A stretch of 64,000 nucleotides of DNA. Origin: JAICMB01 sp963802915 (GTDB lineage: Bacteria; Acidobacteriota; Terriglobia; Bryobacterales; Bryobacteraceae). The DNA lies in assembly GCA_963802915.1 (NCBI GenBank), contig CAWDKQ010000011.1, positions 62,001-126,000 of the forward strand, given 5' to 3'. Below, piece after piece: positions 45,312 to 54,722 of the stretch (its first letter is position 1; each line of letters opens with the position of its first letter). The notes beneath the pieces are model-generated. The model had not been told where the DNA came from, made no database searches, and saw nothing but the letters and a program-made list of their open reading frames with translations. The translations under genes and the position numbers were made by a program.

Positions 45312-47684
45312 GTGATCCAGGCTACATATGTGGACAGTAATGAAAAATACCGGCTATCCTGGAATTACGCACTCATGCGCCGATTTGGGCCTCTCATCGT
45401 ACTCGCGATCCTCTTCATTGTCGGTCGCGTCGGCGTAACGTACCTCGCGCGGCTCAAGCAACTCGCCTCGTCGTCCCCCGCGAAACCGAAACGTCTTCCC
45501 GAAGGCACCGAAGGCGCCGCCCAGGATTGGATGTATACGAAGACCCAGGACGGCAAGAAGATCATATCCATCCAGGCCAAGGGATTCGAACAGATCGAAG
45601 GCAAAATCAAGCTGACCGGCGTCGAGCTGCACATCTTCGATAAAGACGGTAAAAAATACGACCAAGTCAAAAGCGCCAGCGCGGAGTTTGATGAGAAGGG
45701 GAACGAACTCTACTCCGATGGCGACGTGGACATCACGATGGGCGTGCCCAGCGATAAGCCGGCCAATGAACCTCCCAGCGGAAAGCTGATGGACATCAAG
45801 AGCTCCGGTGTCCATTTCGACAGCAAGACCGGTAAAGCCAATACCGACCGGGAGGCGACCTTTTCGTTCGATCGCGGCGACGGCAAATGCATCGGCGCCG
45901 AATACGATCCCAACACCCGCGAGCTTCATTTGAAAAGCGCCGTGATGTTGAACTGGCATGGGACCAATCCCACCACCAAGCCCATGCATATCGAGACCAG
46001 CGATCTGGTCTATAAAGAACGCGACGGCAAGGTGTTCCTGACGCCCTGGTCGAAGCTGGTCCGCGACACCATGACGATGAACGCCGGCCCGGCGACCGTC
46101 ACGCTGAATAAAGGCTTAATTCAACTGGTTGAGACCACCGCCGCGATGGGAACAGACAAGCAGCCCAAGCGCAAACTGGACTACGGCGCGGATAATCTAC
46201 GCATCGAATTCGACAACGACAACCAGGTTCAGAAGATCATCGGAACCACGAACGCGAGACTTGTTTCAGCGTCCGACAACGGCACCACGCGCCTGACCAC
46301 GGACCGCGTCGATATGGACTTCGACGTCTCCACGAAGGACAGCATTCTAAAGACAGCCGTTGCAACCGGGCATAGCGTTGCGGAATCTCTACCGGTATCG
46401 AAGTCGGGCGATCCTCCCCAGGCTCGCGTTCTCAAGAGCGATGTGATCAACACCAAGATGCGCGATAACGGGCAGGAAATCGAGAGCGTCGAGACGCCCG
46501 GGCCGGGCACCCTGGAATTTATTCCGGCCACGCCCACTCAGCCGCATCGCTGGATGAACGGCGATCACATCTGGATGACTTACGGTCCCGATAATCAGAT
46601 CCAATCGTTCCGGTCCGTAAATGTTTGGACTAAGACTGAGAAACCGAAGCCGCCGAACGCCAAAGAGAAGCCTGCTCCCGCCGAGACGTGGAGCAAGGAG
46701 ATGCTGGTGACCTTCCAGCCGCACAGTTCCAACATCGACAAACTGGATCAGAACCACGATTTCCGTTATGAAGAGGGCGATCGCAAGGCGAAGGCCGACC
46801 GCGCTTTGCTCGACCAGCCGAAAAATATTATCGACCTGATTGGGAAGGCTCGCGTATGGGACAGCACCGGGTCGGCCGACGCGGAGCACATCGTTCTGGA
46901 TCAAAAGTCGGGCGATTTCACGGCGGAAGGCAATGTCCGTTCCGTGCGAATGCCGGATAAAAAGAACAACAATTCACCCGGAATGCTCAGCCAGGATGAG
47001 CCTTTGCACGGCCTGGCTAAAAAAATGTCGTCCAAAGATAATAATCTGAAAATCCATTATGAGGGCGGCGTCGTATTGTGGCAGGGCGCCAATCGCCTCA
47101 GCGCGGACGTGGTGGACATCGATCGCGACGACAATAATTTGATCGCGCACGGTCACGTGGTCAGCCAGCTCATGGACAAGAAGGACGATAAAAAAGACGA
47201 CAAAAAGGACGGTAAAGACGCCAAAAACACCAAAACCGAAGCGGACGGCAAGAAACCGGGCGCGCCCGTTTTTTCGATCGTGCATGCCCCGGACCTCAGT
47301 TATAACGACGACGACCGCATTGCGCTGTACAAGGGCGGCGTCCTGCTCGACCGCGGAGAAACCAAGGTGAAGTCGCGCGAGCTCAAAGCGTTCCTGCGCG
47401 ACGATCAGGATGACTCGTCGCTGGATCATGCTTTTGCGGACGGCGACGTTCAAATTACCGAAGTAGCAGCGGACCGGACTCGCACGGGAACGTCGCAGCA
47501 CGCCGAATATTATGTCGATGAAGATAAGGTGATTCTCGAAGGAGGACAGCCGAAATTCGTCGATACACTGCGCGGCGTTACGCAGGGCAAGCAATTGATT
47601 TGGTACTCGAAGGATGATAGGCTGCTGGTGAATGGCGCGGTTGGTCAACCCGCGCAAAGTCACCTCCGCCGCAAGCATAATTAG
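45312..47684 (+). CDS. lptC: LptC/OstA-type LPS export protein, extra-long
   Basis: A 790-residue periplasmic protein anchored by one N-terminal membrane helix (about residues 24-47). An LptC-like region near residues 65-200 is followed by OstA/LptA-like repeats across the rest (H-A-Y/T-S-D-L-V-Y type strands, G-D-V-D-I-T-M-G, A-E-G-N-V-R-S-V). Near residues 620-645 is a highly charged Lys/Asp stretch of K-K-D-D repeats. It probably forms an extended bridge that carries lipopolysaccharide between membranes, doing the work of LptC and LptA together. lptB follows 2 bases later. GTG 45312 is the open start; ATG 45375 is a shorter alternative. Confidence 0.8.
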   Translation: MIQATYVDSNEKYRLSWNYALMRRFGPLIVLAILFIVGRVGVTYLARLKQLASSSPAKPKRLPEGTEGAAQDWMYTKTQDGKKIISIQAKGFEQIEGKIKLTGVELHIFDKDGKKYDQVKSASAEFDEKGNELYSDGDVDITMGVPSDKPANEPPSGKLMDIKSSGVHFDSKTGKANTDREATFSFDRGDGKCIGAEYDPNTRELHLKSAVMLNWHGTNPTTKPMHIETSDLVYKERDGKVFLTPWSKLVRDTMTMNAGPATVTLNKGLIQLVETTAAMGTDKQPKRKLDYGADNLRIEFDNDNQVQKIIGTTNARLVSASDNGTTRLTTDRVDMDFDVSTKDSILKTAVATGHSVAESLPVSKSGDPPQARVLKSDVINTKMRDNGQEIESVETPGPGTLEFIPATPTQPHRWMNGDHIWMTYGPDNQIQSFRSVNVWTKTEKPKPPNAKEKPAPAETWSKEMLVTFQPHSSNIDKLDQNHDFRYEEGDRKAKADRALLDQPKNIIDLIGKARVWDSTGSADAEHIVLDQKSGDFTAEGNVRSVRMPDKKNNNSPGMLSQDEPLHGLAKKMSSKDNNLKIHYEGGVVLWQGANRLSADVVDIDRDDNNLIAHGHVVSQLMDKKDDKKDDKKDGKDAKNTKTEADGKKPGAPVFSIVHAPDLSYNDDDRIALYKGGVLLDRGETKVKSRELKAFLRDDQDDSSLDHAFADGDVQITEVAADRTRTGTSQHAEYYVDEDKVILEGGQPKFVDTLRGVTQGKQLIWYSKDDRLLVNGAVGQPAQSHLRRKHN

Positions 47685-47686
47685 CC

Positions 47687-48460
47687 GTGTCCATAAGAAC
47701 CCTACAGACCGCTGAAATTTCCAAAGCCTATCGGGGGCGCAAGGTTGTCGACGATGTGTCGCTTTGGGTGAAGCAGGGCGAAGTGGTCGGCCTGCTGGGA
47801 CCGAATGGCGCGGGGAAGACCACGTCATTCTACATGATTGTCGGGCTGATCAGCCCGGATTCAGGGAATGTTTTGATCCAGAACGGCAGTGGATCGGAAG
47901 ACATCACCAACATGCCGATGTACCAGCGCGCGCGGCGCGGCATCAGTTATCTTCCGCAGGAAGCTTCGGTTTTCCGCAAGCTTTCGGTAGAGGATAATCT
48001 GATGGCGATTCTGCAGACGCTGCGGCTCAGCGGACGTGAGCGGCGCCAGCGCATGAATGAGCTGATCGGCCAGCTCGGGCTTGAGACGGTGCGGCATAAC
48101 AAAGGATACGCGCTGTCGGGCGGCGAGCGCCGCCGTGTTGAGATCGCACGATCGCTCGTGATCGAGCCGAGCTTTCTGCTCCTCGACGAGCCATTTTCCG
48201 GCATCGATCCGATCCAGGTTCTGGAACTACAGAAGATCATTTTCGATCTCAAGAACGCCGGCATCGGCATACTGGTAACGGACCACAATGTCCGCGAAAC
48301 GCTGGCCGTCACGGACCGCGCATACATTATTAACAACGGCAAAATCTTCAGGTCCGGAAGTCCCGAAGCGCTCGGCAACGATCCCGAAGTACGCCGCGTA
48401 TATCTGGGAGAGAACTTCAACTTCGAAGTCGAGAGCGGGCTCCGGCGCGTCGTTAGTTAG
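47687..48460 (+). CDS. lptB: LPS export ABC transporter ATPase
   Basis: A 257-residue ATPase of the LptBFG transporter that extracts lipopolysaccharide from the inner membrane. Walker A is G-P-N-G-A-G-K-T-T, the signature is L-S-G-G-E-R-R-R-V-E and Walker B is F-L-L-L-D-E-P-F-S-G-I-D-P. The Y-L-P-Q-E-A-S-V-F-R-K-L segment is LptB-specific. It starts at GTG two bases after the LptC-like gene. lptF and lptG are not in the window. Confidence 0.95.
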   Translation: MSIRTLQTAEISKAYRGRKVVDDVSLWVKQGEVVGLLGPNGAGKTTSFYMIVGLISPDSGNVLIQNGSGSEDITNMPMYQRARRGISYLPQEASVFRKLSVEDNLMAILQTLRLSGRERRQRMNELIGQLGLETVRHNKGYALSGGERRRVEIARSLVIEPSFLLLDEPFSGIDPIQVLELQKIIFDLKNAGIGILVTDHNVRETLAVTDRAYIINNGKIFRSGSPEALGNDPEVRRVYLGENFNFEVESGLRRVVS

Positions 48461-48467
48461 GGGGTCG

Positions 48468-48797
48468 TTACTCTTCGACGTCGGCTGCGGTCATGGCATC
48501 ACGGGAAGCATGCCACACTCGCAACACACGCACGTGTTGCTCGTCTTCTCGGATATGAAAGATGATTCGATAAACACCCTTCCCTTCGCCGAACAGCAAG
48601 TGACGGGCGGGATAGCCAAGCTCTTTTGCTTCTGGAACGATCGGACACCTTGCGGGAATCTTTTCCAAGCTGAGAATGGCTTCGAATAAACGTGTGAGCC
48701 ATTTCTCCGCATGCATGGGTGCCGCTACGCGGATGCGCTCAAACGCCGCATATAAGTCCGTTTCCGCGGGGGAAGACAGACTAACGCGATAGGCCAT
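48468..48797 (-). CDS. RelE/ParE-superfamily toxin (second copy)
   Basis: A 109-residue toxin of the same family as 1431-1751. It has the E-T-D-L-Y-A-A-F-E-R-I helix, R-C-P-I-V-P-E, R-H-L-L-F-G-E-G-K-G-V-Y-R-I-I-F-H and V-L-R-V-W-H-A-S-R, matching its paralogue position by position. It overlaps its antitoxin by 17 bases, exactly as in the first pair. It is convergent with lptB, 7 bases apart. Confidence 0.83.
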   Translation of the reverse strand: MAYRVSLSSPAETDLYAAFERIRVAAPMHAEKWLTRLFEAILSLEKIPARCPIVPEAKELGYPARHLLFGEGKGVYRIIFHIREDEQHVRVLRVWHASRDAMTAADVEE

Positions 48798-49068
48798 ATT
48801 TGGCCCGCATCTCAGCCAAAACCTGCGTGGCGGGTTTCAATTCTCCGCGTTCGGCACTGGCCATTCCTTCTTGAATTGCTGCAAGAGTCTCCATGTGGTG
48901 CAGACGGTTGAGCATCAACTGATAGCTCGCCGCGTCCTGAACTACCAATTCCGCCTTGCCGTTCACAGTCAGTACTTCCGGAGTTCGCGTCTTTTTCAAT
49001 CGTGTTACGTGTGCTTTATGGTTCCGCAGGAAATCGGTTAATGGATGAACGTACCGGACATCAAGCAT
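48781..49068 (-). CDS. Phd/YefM-type antitoxin (second copy)
   Basis: A 95-residue antitoxin: H-P-L-T-D-F-L-R-N-H, then the strand-turn region V-L-T-V-N-G-K-A-E-L-V-V-Q-D, identical in its core to the first antitoxin, and a charged C-terminal helix. The N-terminal DNA-binding domain should bind the repeat upstream of the gene. The two antitoxins may cross-recognise the two toxins because their cores are almost the same. Confidence 0.83.
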   Translation of the reverse strand: MLDVRYVHPLTDFLRNHKAHVTRLKKTRTPEVLTVNGKAELVVQDAASYQLMLNRLHHMETLAAIQEGMASAERGELKPATQVLAEMRAKYGLSR

Positions 49069-49105
49069 ACGATCATCATATCATTATCTGATCATTATCA
49101 TACAA
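49069..49105 (-). promoter_or_regulatory. Promoter/operator repeat of the second toxin-antitoxin pair
   Basis: Directly upstream of the antitoxin start an AT-rich block in a GC-rich genome contains TCATTATC twice (49081 and 49092) with an 11-base period, flanked by GATCAT copies. One helical turn between repeats is what a dimeric or tetrameric antitoxin repressor would need. A -10-like TATGAT lies within it on the minus strand. Confidence 0.5.
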
Positions 49106-49278
49106 GGCGTTGCCTGAGTGGGGGGTTGAACCGCAGTTCCACGAGCGAGCTACGCTTAAGATGTGAACGCAATGATGTAAACGTTCTCATTGCGGTTGCT
49201 CGGCGCTGAATCTCCCGGTGACGGCTTCCTCGTTCCTGGAGCACTATGTAGGATGGGCACGGCAAACCAGGAACGAAT

Positions 49279-49814
49279 ATGAACGCAGCGGTTGGGCACT
49301 TGTTACTACTGATCGCGGTTGGGGTCTCCAGTGAGGCGGTGTCCCGAGCGACGGACCAATCACCTATTTCGATCACGATCAGCTCGCCTAAAGACAACTG
49401 GAGGGTTGGCTCTGACGTAGTCGTGACAATTAATCTCATGAACATATCCGACCAAACGGTTCTCTTTCGCAAATCTTTCGCGCAAGACAAGGGGGAGCTG
49501 TTTATAGACGTCGAAGTGAGAGACGATCAGGGTAATCCGTTGCCTCGGACGAAATATTATCGCGTTCTGCGGCAAGAGGATAACTATGATTTTGAGCGAC
49601 AGCCGAACGGGGAGCTCACCATGCAGGTGGCTGGAGGTGGGAGCATGCAGAAAAAGTCCCTCACACCGGGCGAAACATTGAAAGACGGGGTTGTCGTAAA
49701 CAGGCTGTTCGACCTGAGCCGGCTGGCAAGTATTCTATACGCGTACAACGGCGTGATGAACGCACCAAGTCGCTAGTGGTGTCCAACACGATCACGGTGA
49801 CTATATCTGAGTAG
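49279..49814 (+). CDS. Predicted secreted protein of unknown function (one frameshift)
   Basis: About 178 residues with an N-terminal signal (V-G-H-L-L-L-L-I-A-V-G-V-S) and an Ig-like beta sandwich (I-S-I-T-I-S-S-P-K-D-N-W, V-V-V-T-I-N-L-M-N-I). The annotated frame stops early at 49776, but near 49727 the other frame continues with G-K-Y-S-I-R-V-Q-R-R-D-E-R-T-K-S and ends V-S-N-T-I-T-V-T-I-S-E at 49814, a natural last strand for such a fold. Adding one C in CCGGCTGGC rejoins the two. Function unknown; it has the style of protease-inhibitor or cell-surface domains. Confidence 0.6.
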
Positions 49815-49949
49815 TTCGATGCGATTGAGTGGGCCGGTGTTGTTCCGGCGACCGCGAGACTTCTAGTCAGGCCGACGTGGGCGTTGACCGTCGTTCTCGG
49901 AAGCTCCTCCACGCCGAGGCGGCAATTTCAAACGAGCTACGCTATAGAA

Positions 49950-50555
49950 GTGACCCCAGCCGAAGACCCCATCCTGGGAGCTTTCTATCAAACCGGCGCG
50001 TATCTGCGCGGGCATTTTCGATTGACCAGCGGCCTGCACAGTCCGGAGTATTTGCAGTGCGCGCTGGTGCTGCAATATCCCAAACACGCGGAACGATTCG
50101 GGCAGTTGCTCGGCGCTGAATTTCGACGGCTGGCTCCAACTCTGAATGTCGGAGTCGTGGTGTCTCCCGCAATCGGAGGTTTGATTATCGGTCACGAAGT
50201 GGCGCGGGCGCTCGGAGCGCGATTCATTTTCACGGAGCGCGATCCCAACGGACAGATGACTCTGCGGCGCGGTTTCACGATCGAACCCGGAGAGACAGCG
50301 GTTGTCGTAGAGGACGTGCTCACTACCGGCGGCACTACGCGCGAAGTGATCGACGTGCTCAAAGCTGCCGGCGCGAACGTGATCGGCGCCGGTTCGATCA
50401 TCGATCGCAGCGGCGGCACGGTGGAACTAGGCGTTCCGCGAGTCGCGCTGAAGACGCTCCAGGCGGCGACGTATCAGCCGGAATCATGCCCGCTCTGCGC
50501 GGAGGGAAGCACAGCCATTAAACCGGGATCGCGGCCGGCCGCACGCGTGCCATAG
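49950..50555 (+). CDS. pyrE: Orotate phosphoribosyltransferase
   Basis: A 201-residue enzyme converting orotate and PRPP to orotidine monophosphate in pyrimidine synthesis. The PRPP-binding motif is A-V-V-V-E-D-V-L-T-T-G-G-T-T, and H-F-R-L-T-S-G-L-H-S is the usual N-terminal substrate loop. I chose GTG 49950, which gives the standard N terminus (T-P-A-E-D-P-I-L-G-A-F); an in-frame TTG at 49884 adds 22 residues with no family match. Confidence 0.93.
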   Translation: MTPAEDPILGAFYQTGAYLRGHFRLTSGLHSPEYLQCALVLQYPKHAERFGQLLGAEFRRLAPTLNVGVVVSPAIGGLIIGHEVARALGARFIFTERDPNGQMTLRRGFTIEPGETAVVVEDVLTTGGTTREVIDVLKAAGANVIGAGSIIDRSGGTVELGVPRVALKTLQAATYQPESCPLCAEGSTAIKPGSRPAARVP

Positions 50556-50561
50556 CTCGCC

Positions 50562-51308
50562 GTGCGACGAATCCGTATTCAAGTTTCCTACGACGGCACG
50601 GATTTTCACGGATGGCAGGTCCAGCCGGGCTTGCCCACAATTCAAAGCACGCTCGAAGAAGTCGTTTCGTCGATCGAGGGCCAGCCGGTGCATGTCGCCG
50701 GTTCCGGCCGCACCGATGCCGGCGTGCATGCGCTGGCGCAAGTGGCCGCATTCTCCATAGAAAATCCCATCCCAGTCGCAAATCTGAGGAAGGCCATGAA
50801 TCGCCTGCTTCCTCGCGACATTCGAATCGATGACGTGCGCGAAGCGGAGCCGGATTTTCATCCGCGCTTCGACGCCAGAGCCAAGACGTACGAATATCGC
50901 ATCTGGCGCGCCGAGGTTTGCTCGCCCTTCGAGCGTCGATACGTGCATCATCATCCCTATCCCCTGGACGTGGACGCAATGATTCGAGTGGCGCCATTGC
51001 TCGAAGGCGAGCACGATTTTACGGCCTTCGCGGCATCCGACGATCGCGATCACGAACCTGGAAAATCCAAAGTGCGCCGCATTTTTTCGTCCGAGCTGTC
51101 TTGCACCGGAGATCGCCTGATCTATCGCGTTCGCGGTAGCGGATTTCTCAAGCACATGGTGCGCAATATCGTGGGCGTGCTGCTCGAAACCGGCAAAGGA
51201 AACATCGCGGCGGAAGACATCGAAGCGCGGCTGACACCCGGTTCGGAGATCAGACCGGGCCCTGCGGTTCCGGCCTGCGGACTATTCCTAATTTCGGTCG
51301 AATATTAG
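50562..51308 (+). CDS. truA: tRNA pseudouridine synthase A
   Basis: A 248-residue enzyme isomerising uridines 38-40 of the tRNA anticodon stem. The catalytic Asp is in G-R-T-D-A-G-V-H-A near residue 50. V-S-Y-D-G-T-D-F-H-G-W is the N-terminal signature, and F-L-K-H-M-V-R-N-I-V-G is the C-terminal one. It starts at GTG 6 bases after pyrE and ends in a 4-base overlap with the convergent P-loop kinase gene. Confidence 0.95.
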   Translation: MRRIRIQVSYDGTDFHGWQVQPGLPTIQSTLEEVVSSIEGQPVHVAGSGRTDAGVHALAQVAAFSIENPIPVANLRKAMNRLLPRDIRIDDVREAEPDFHPRFDARAKTYEYRIWRAEVCSPFERRYVHHHPYPLDVDAMIRVAPLLEGEHDFTAFAASDDRDHEPGKSKVRRIFSSELSCTGDRLIYRVRGSGFLKHMVRNIVGVLLETGKGNIAAEDIEARLTPGSEIRPGPAVPACGLFLISVEY

Positions 51309-51742
51309 CTTACAACCGCTACGCGACTGAATCCTTCCGAAGTCGATGGAGGCACTAACTTGAGAGCCATCGATTCGATCACTTCGCGAGGAACAACGCG
51401 TCCGCGAAGCTGATTCCTCGAGATACAAATCTCCAACGGAATATCGAAGAACACAGCCTCAACGTCGCATTCGTAGAGCTGTCCGAGACGAATATACGGA
51501 CGCCGCTCCCATGGCGTGAGATGCGTCGCATCCACGTACGTCACGGGCCGTCCCAACTCCAGTCGCTCTTTAGCGAGCTCCCGGAGTAAACGAAATACTC
51601 TGCGATGAATATTCTGATTGGTAGGGTCGTCGGAGATCAGGCGGCGGATCTCATCCGATGAAAGCGCATTGACGCCAAGCCGCTTCAGCCACGTTGACTT
51701 GCCCGAACCCGGCAATCCTACGAGAACTACCAGCTTAAGCAA
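51305..51742 (-). CDS. Small P-loop kinase (zeta toxin/polynucleotide-kinase-like)
   Basis: A 145-residue ATP-binding protein with Walker A G-L-P-G-S-G-K-S-T near the N terminus and V-T-Y-V-D-A-T near residue 70, where the Asp is a probable catalytic or Mg ligand. I chose TTG 51742, which gives the natural L-K-L-V-V-L-V-G-L-P-G start; an upstream in-frame start would overlap coding sequence of the acyl-CoA dehydrogenase by 60 bases. It overlaps that gene's stop by 8 bases, so it may be translated with the second fatty-acid operon. Substrate unknown. Confidence 0.75.
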   Translation of the reverse strand: MLKLVVLVGLPGSGKSTWLKRLGVNALSSDEIRRLISDDPTNQNIHRRVFRLLRELAKERLELGRPVTYVDATHLTPWERRPYIRLGQLYECDVEAVFFDIPLEICISRNQLRGRVVPREVIESMALKLVPPSTSEGFSRVAVVS

Positions 51743-53526
51743 CGATATATCGTTCGGCTTCCAGCAAACGGCCCGCAATCTTCCGCCGCAATGCGATGGC
51801 ATTCACGGGTTCGAATTTCGTGAAGCGTTTGAGCACCGCGAGATTCGTCCGCAGCATATCGCCTTCGGAGCTAGCGGCCAGAACGCTCCGCCCCGCGCTT
51901 TCCACCGTCTCCATCGCTTCGCGCACAAACACGGCGCACATGTCGGAGGCGAGCTCGGGGTTGCGGCTCGCAGCCAGTTTCTCCGTTCGCAGCACCGCGG
52001 ACTCCATGGCAAAGGTGTTCATCGCCATGTCCGTGATACCCGCAAGAACTTCCTGCTGTTCTTCGAGCATGTTCATGAATTTCTGGTACGCAACGCCGAG
52101 ACAGAGCAGCGTGGCTTTCTTAGCGTTTGCAACAATGGTCTTCTCGGCAGCCAACATCCCGCTGCTGCCGTTGCTCGAAAGGCTGGGCCCGGAGAGCAGC
52201 TCCGCCTGCAATTTCTTGACAGCTTCCACCAACGGCAACTGCCCGCGCTGCGCACGCTTCAGCAGCATGCCGGTCGCAAGCAGACGGTTGATCTCATTGG
52301 TGCCTTCGAAGATCCGGTTGATGCGCGAATCGCGATAGGCGCGTTCGACGGCGTAGTCCTGATGGTAGCCGTAGCCCCCATGAATCTGAACGCCTTCGTC
52401 GGTGACATAATCCAGCATCTCCGACGCAAACACTTTGATGTAAGAGCATTCCGTAGCGAACTCTTCGACAGCCTTGAGCATGGTCGCGCTCGCGTTCGGC
52501 TGATCCCAGGAGAAGCCCTTCAAGTCGCCTTCGATCATGCCCACCACGCGATAGCTCATCGATTCGGTGGCGTAAAGACGAATCGCCATCTCGGCCAGCT
52601 TGTGCTGAATCATCCCAAACTCGGCGATCGATTTACCGAAAGCTTTCCGTTCTTTCGCATATTTCAGCGATGCGCGAAGCACTTCCTTCGCCCCGCCGAT
52701 CGCGAACGGTCCCAGCTTCAAACGGCCGAGGTTGAGAATGTTGAAAGCGATGATATGGCCGCGCCCGATCTCGCCGAGCACGTTCTCAACGGGCACCTTG
52801 ACGTTGTCGAGATAGATGGCCGTAGTGGAGCTGCCCTTGATGCCCATCTTCTGTTCTTCGGCACCGGGCTGCACGCCGGGATAAGCGCGCTCCACTAAGA
52901 ACGCCGTGAATTTCTCGCCGCCGATCTTCGCGAAAATCGTGTAGAGGTCCGCTGAGCCGCCGTTGGTGATCCACATTTTCTGCCCGTTCAGGACGTAGTG
53001 GGTGCCATCGGCGCTGAGGTCGGCACGAGTGCGAATGGCCATCGCGTCGGATCCGGCCTGCGGCTCAGCTCAGACAATACGCGGCCACCATTTCGGCCGT
53101 CGCGAGCTTCGGAAGATAGCGCTGCTTCTGTTCTTCGGTTCCGAACAGCAGCAGCGGCAGCGTCCCGATGCCGGTGTGCGCGCCATGCCATCCGGAGTAC
53201 GAGCCATCCTTCGACACGCCCTCGGCGACCAGCATCATGGACGTCAGATCCATTTCCATGCCGCCGAATTTCTCGGGCAGAATGACGCCGGTCAAGCCCA
53301 GCTCGCCTGATTTTCTGAGAATCCCAACCGCTACGCCGGGCTCATGGTGCTGGATGGCCTCCACGTTCGGCGCCACCTCTTTATTCCAGAAGTCCTCCGT
53401 CGTTTTCGCGATTGCGCGATGCTCGTCTGTGAAATCTTCCGGCGTGAACACCTGGTCTGGCGCCGTGTCTTGAATCAGGAAGGCCCCGCCCTTCAACGTG
53501 GTGGGGGAAACAGTTGTTGTGGCCAT
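51735..53526 (-). CDS. fadE: Acyl-CoA dehydrogenase, FadE-like (copy 2, one frameshift)
   Basis: Paralogue of 36406-38178 with the same layout: K-G-G-A-F-L-I start, Q-I-H-G-G-Y-G-Y and R-I-N-R-I-F-E-G-T in the C-terminal half. The frame breaks near 53065, where the N-terminal part ends A-A-Y-C-L-S-stop. Removing one G from the minus-strand CTGAGCTGAGCC restores Y-C-L-T-E-P-Q-A-G-S-D-A, the conserved FAD motif, and a frame of about 597 codons. It starts 1 base after the thiolase stop and is followed by the P-loop kinase gene. Confidence 0.92.
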
Positions 53527-53527
53527 A

Positions 53528-54707
53528 TTAAGTCAACCTTTCCAAGATGCCGGCCGCGCCCTGGCCGCCGCCGACACACATCGTTACCATGCCGTATTGT
53601 AAATCCTGGCGTTCCATTTCGCGCAGAATTGTTGCGGTCAATTTTGCTCCGGTGCAGCCCAGGGGATGGCCGAGCGCGATCGCGCCGCCATTGGGATTCA
53701 CCTTGTTCCGGTCGAGCCCCGATTCGCGAATCACGGCGAGGGATTGCACCGCGAACGCCTCGTTCAGCTCGATCACGCCGATCTGCTCCAGCATCACGCC
53801 GCCGAGTTTCAAGCGCTTTCGGAATGGCGACTACGGGACCGATGCCCATGATCTCGGGAGGCACTCCGCCGACCGCGAAACTGACGAATCGGGCCTTCGG
53901 TTTCAGACCCAGTTCCTTCGCCTTCGTCTTCGACATGACCAGAGCCGCGGCCGCGCCGTCGCTGGTTTGCGACGAGTTGCCGGCCGTCACCGTTCCGTTG
54001 GCGCGAAAGACGGGCTTCAATTTGGCGAGAGCTTCGAGCGACGTATCGGCGCGCGGGCCTTCATCCTTGTTGAACACGAACTGCTGGACGTGCGGCTGGG
54101 CGCCGTTCGGCGTGGAGATGGAGACTTCCACCGGCACAATCTCTTCGTCGAATTTCCCTTCGGCCTGCGCCTTGAGCGCGTTCTGATGGCTACGCAGAGC
54201 GAACTCGTCCGCCTCCTGGCGCGTCACGCCGTAGCGTTCCTGCACTTCTTCGGCGGTCAGCCCCATGCCCATGTAAATCTCCGGCTTGTTGTCGACAAAC
54301 CAGGGATTGGGCGCAAATTTACTCCCGGACATCGGGATCATGCTCATGGATTCGGCGCCGCCCGCGATCAGGATTTCCGCTGAGCCGGCGCGAATGCGAT
54401 CGGCGGCCATGGCGATGGCCTGGAGTCCCGAAGAGCAGAACCGGTTAATGGTTACGCCGGGAACGCTGTAAGGCAAGCCGGCGCGCAGCGCGGCGATTCG
54501 AGCCATGTTCATTCCCTGCTCGCCTTCGGGCATGGCGCAACCTAAAATAACGTCTTCGATATCGCCGCTTCCCACTTGCGGGTAACGTTCCAACAGCGCT
54601 CGAATCACGATAGCGGCGAGATCGTCGGGGCGAGTATTCCGCAGCGTACCTCGTCCGGATCTCCCGACGGCAGTTCGCAAACAATCCACAATAACGGCTT
54701 CAGGCAT
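53528..54707 (-). CDS. fadA: Acetyl-CoA acyltransferase (thiolase), copy 2, one frameshift
   Basis: Starts P-E-A-V-I-V-D-C-L-R-T-A-V-G-R, with the active-site Cys in F-C-S-S-G-L-Q. The frame breaks near 53811; after removal of one G (minus-strand GCGCTTGAAACTC read as GCGCTTAAACTC) the protein continues K-L-G-G-V-M-L-E-Q-I-G-V-I-E-L-N-E-A-F and ends with G-H-P-L-G-C-T-G and V-G-G-G-Q-G-A-A-G-I-L-E. Complete length about 393 residues. It is the middle gene of the second fadNAE operon. Confidence 0.92.
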
Positions 54708-54722
54708 AGATTTCCCTCGTAA

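Noticed and set aside
51743..51802. Upstream extension of the P-loop kinase gene
   Set aside because: It would add 20 residues with no family match, read in a second frame through the conserved end of the acyl-CoA dehydrogenase.
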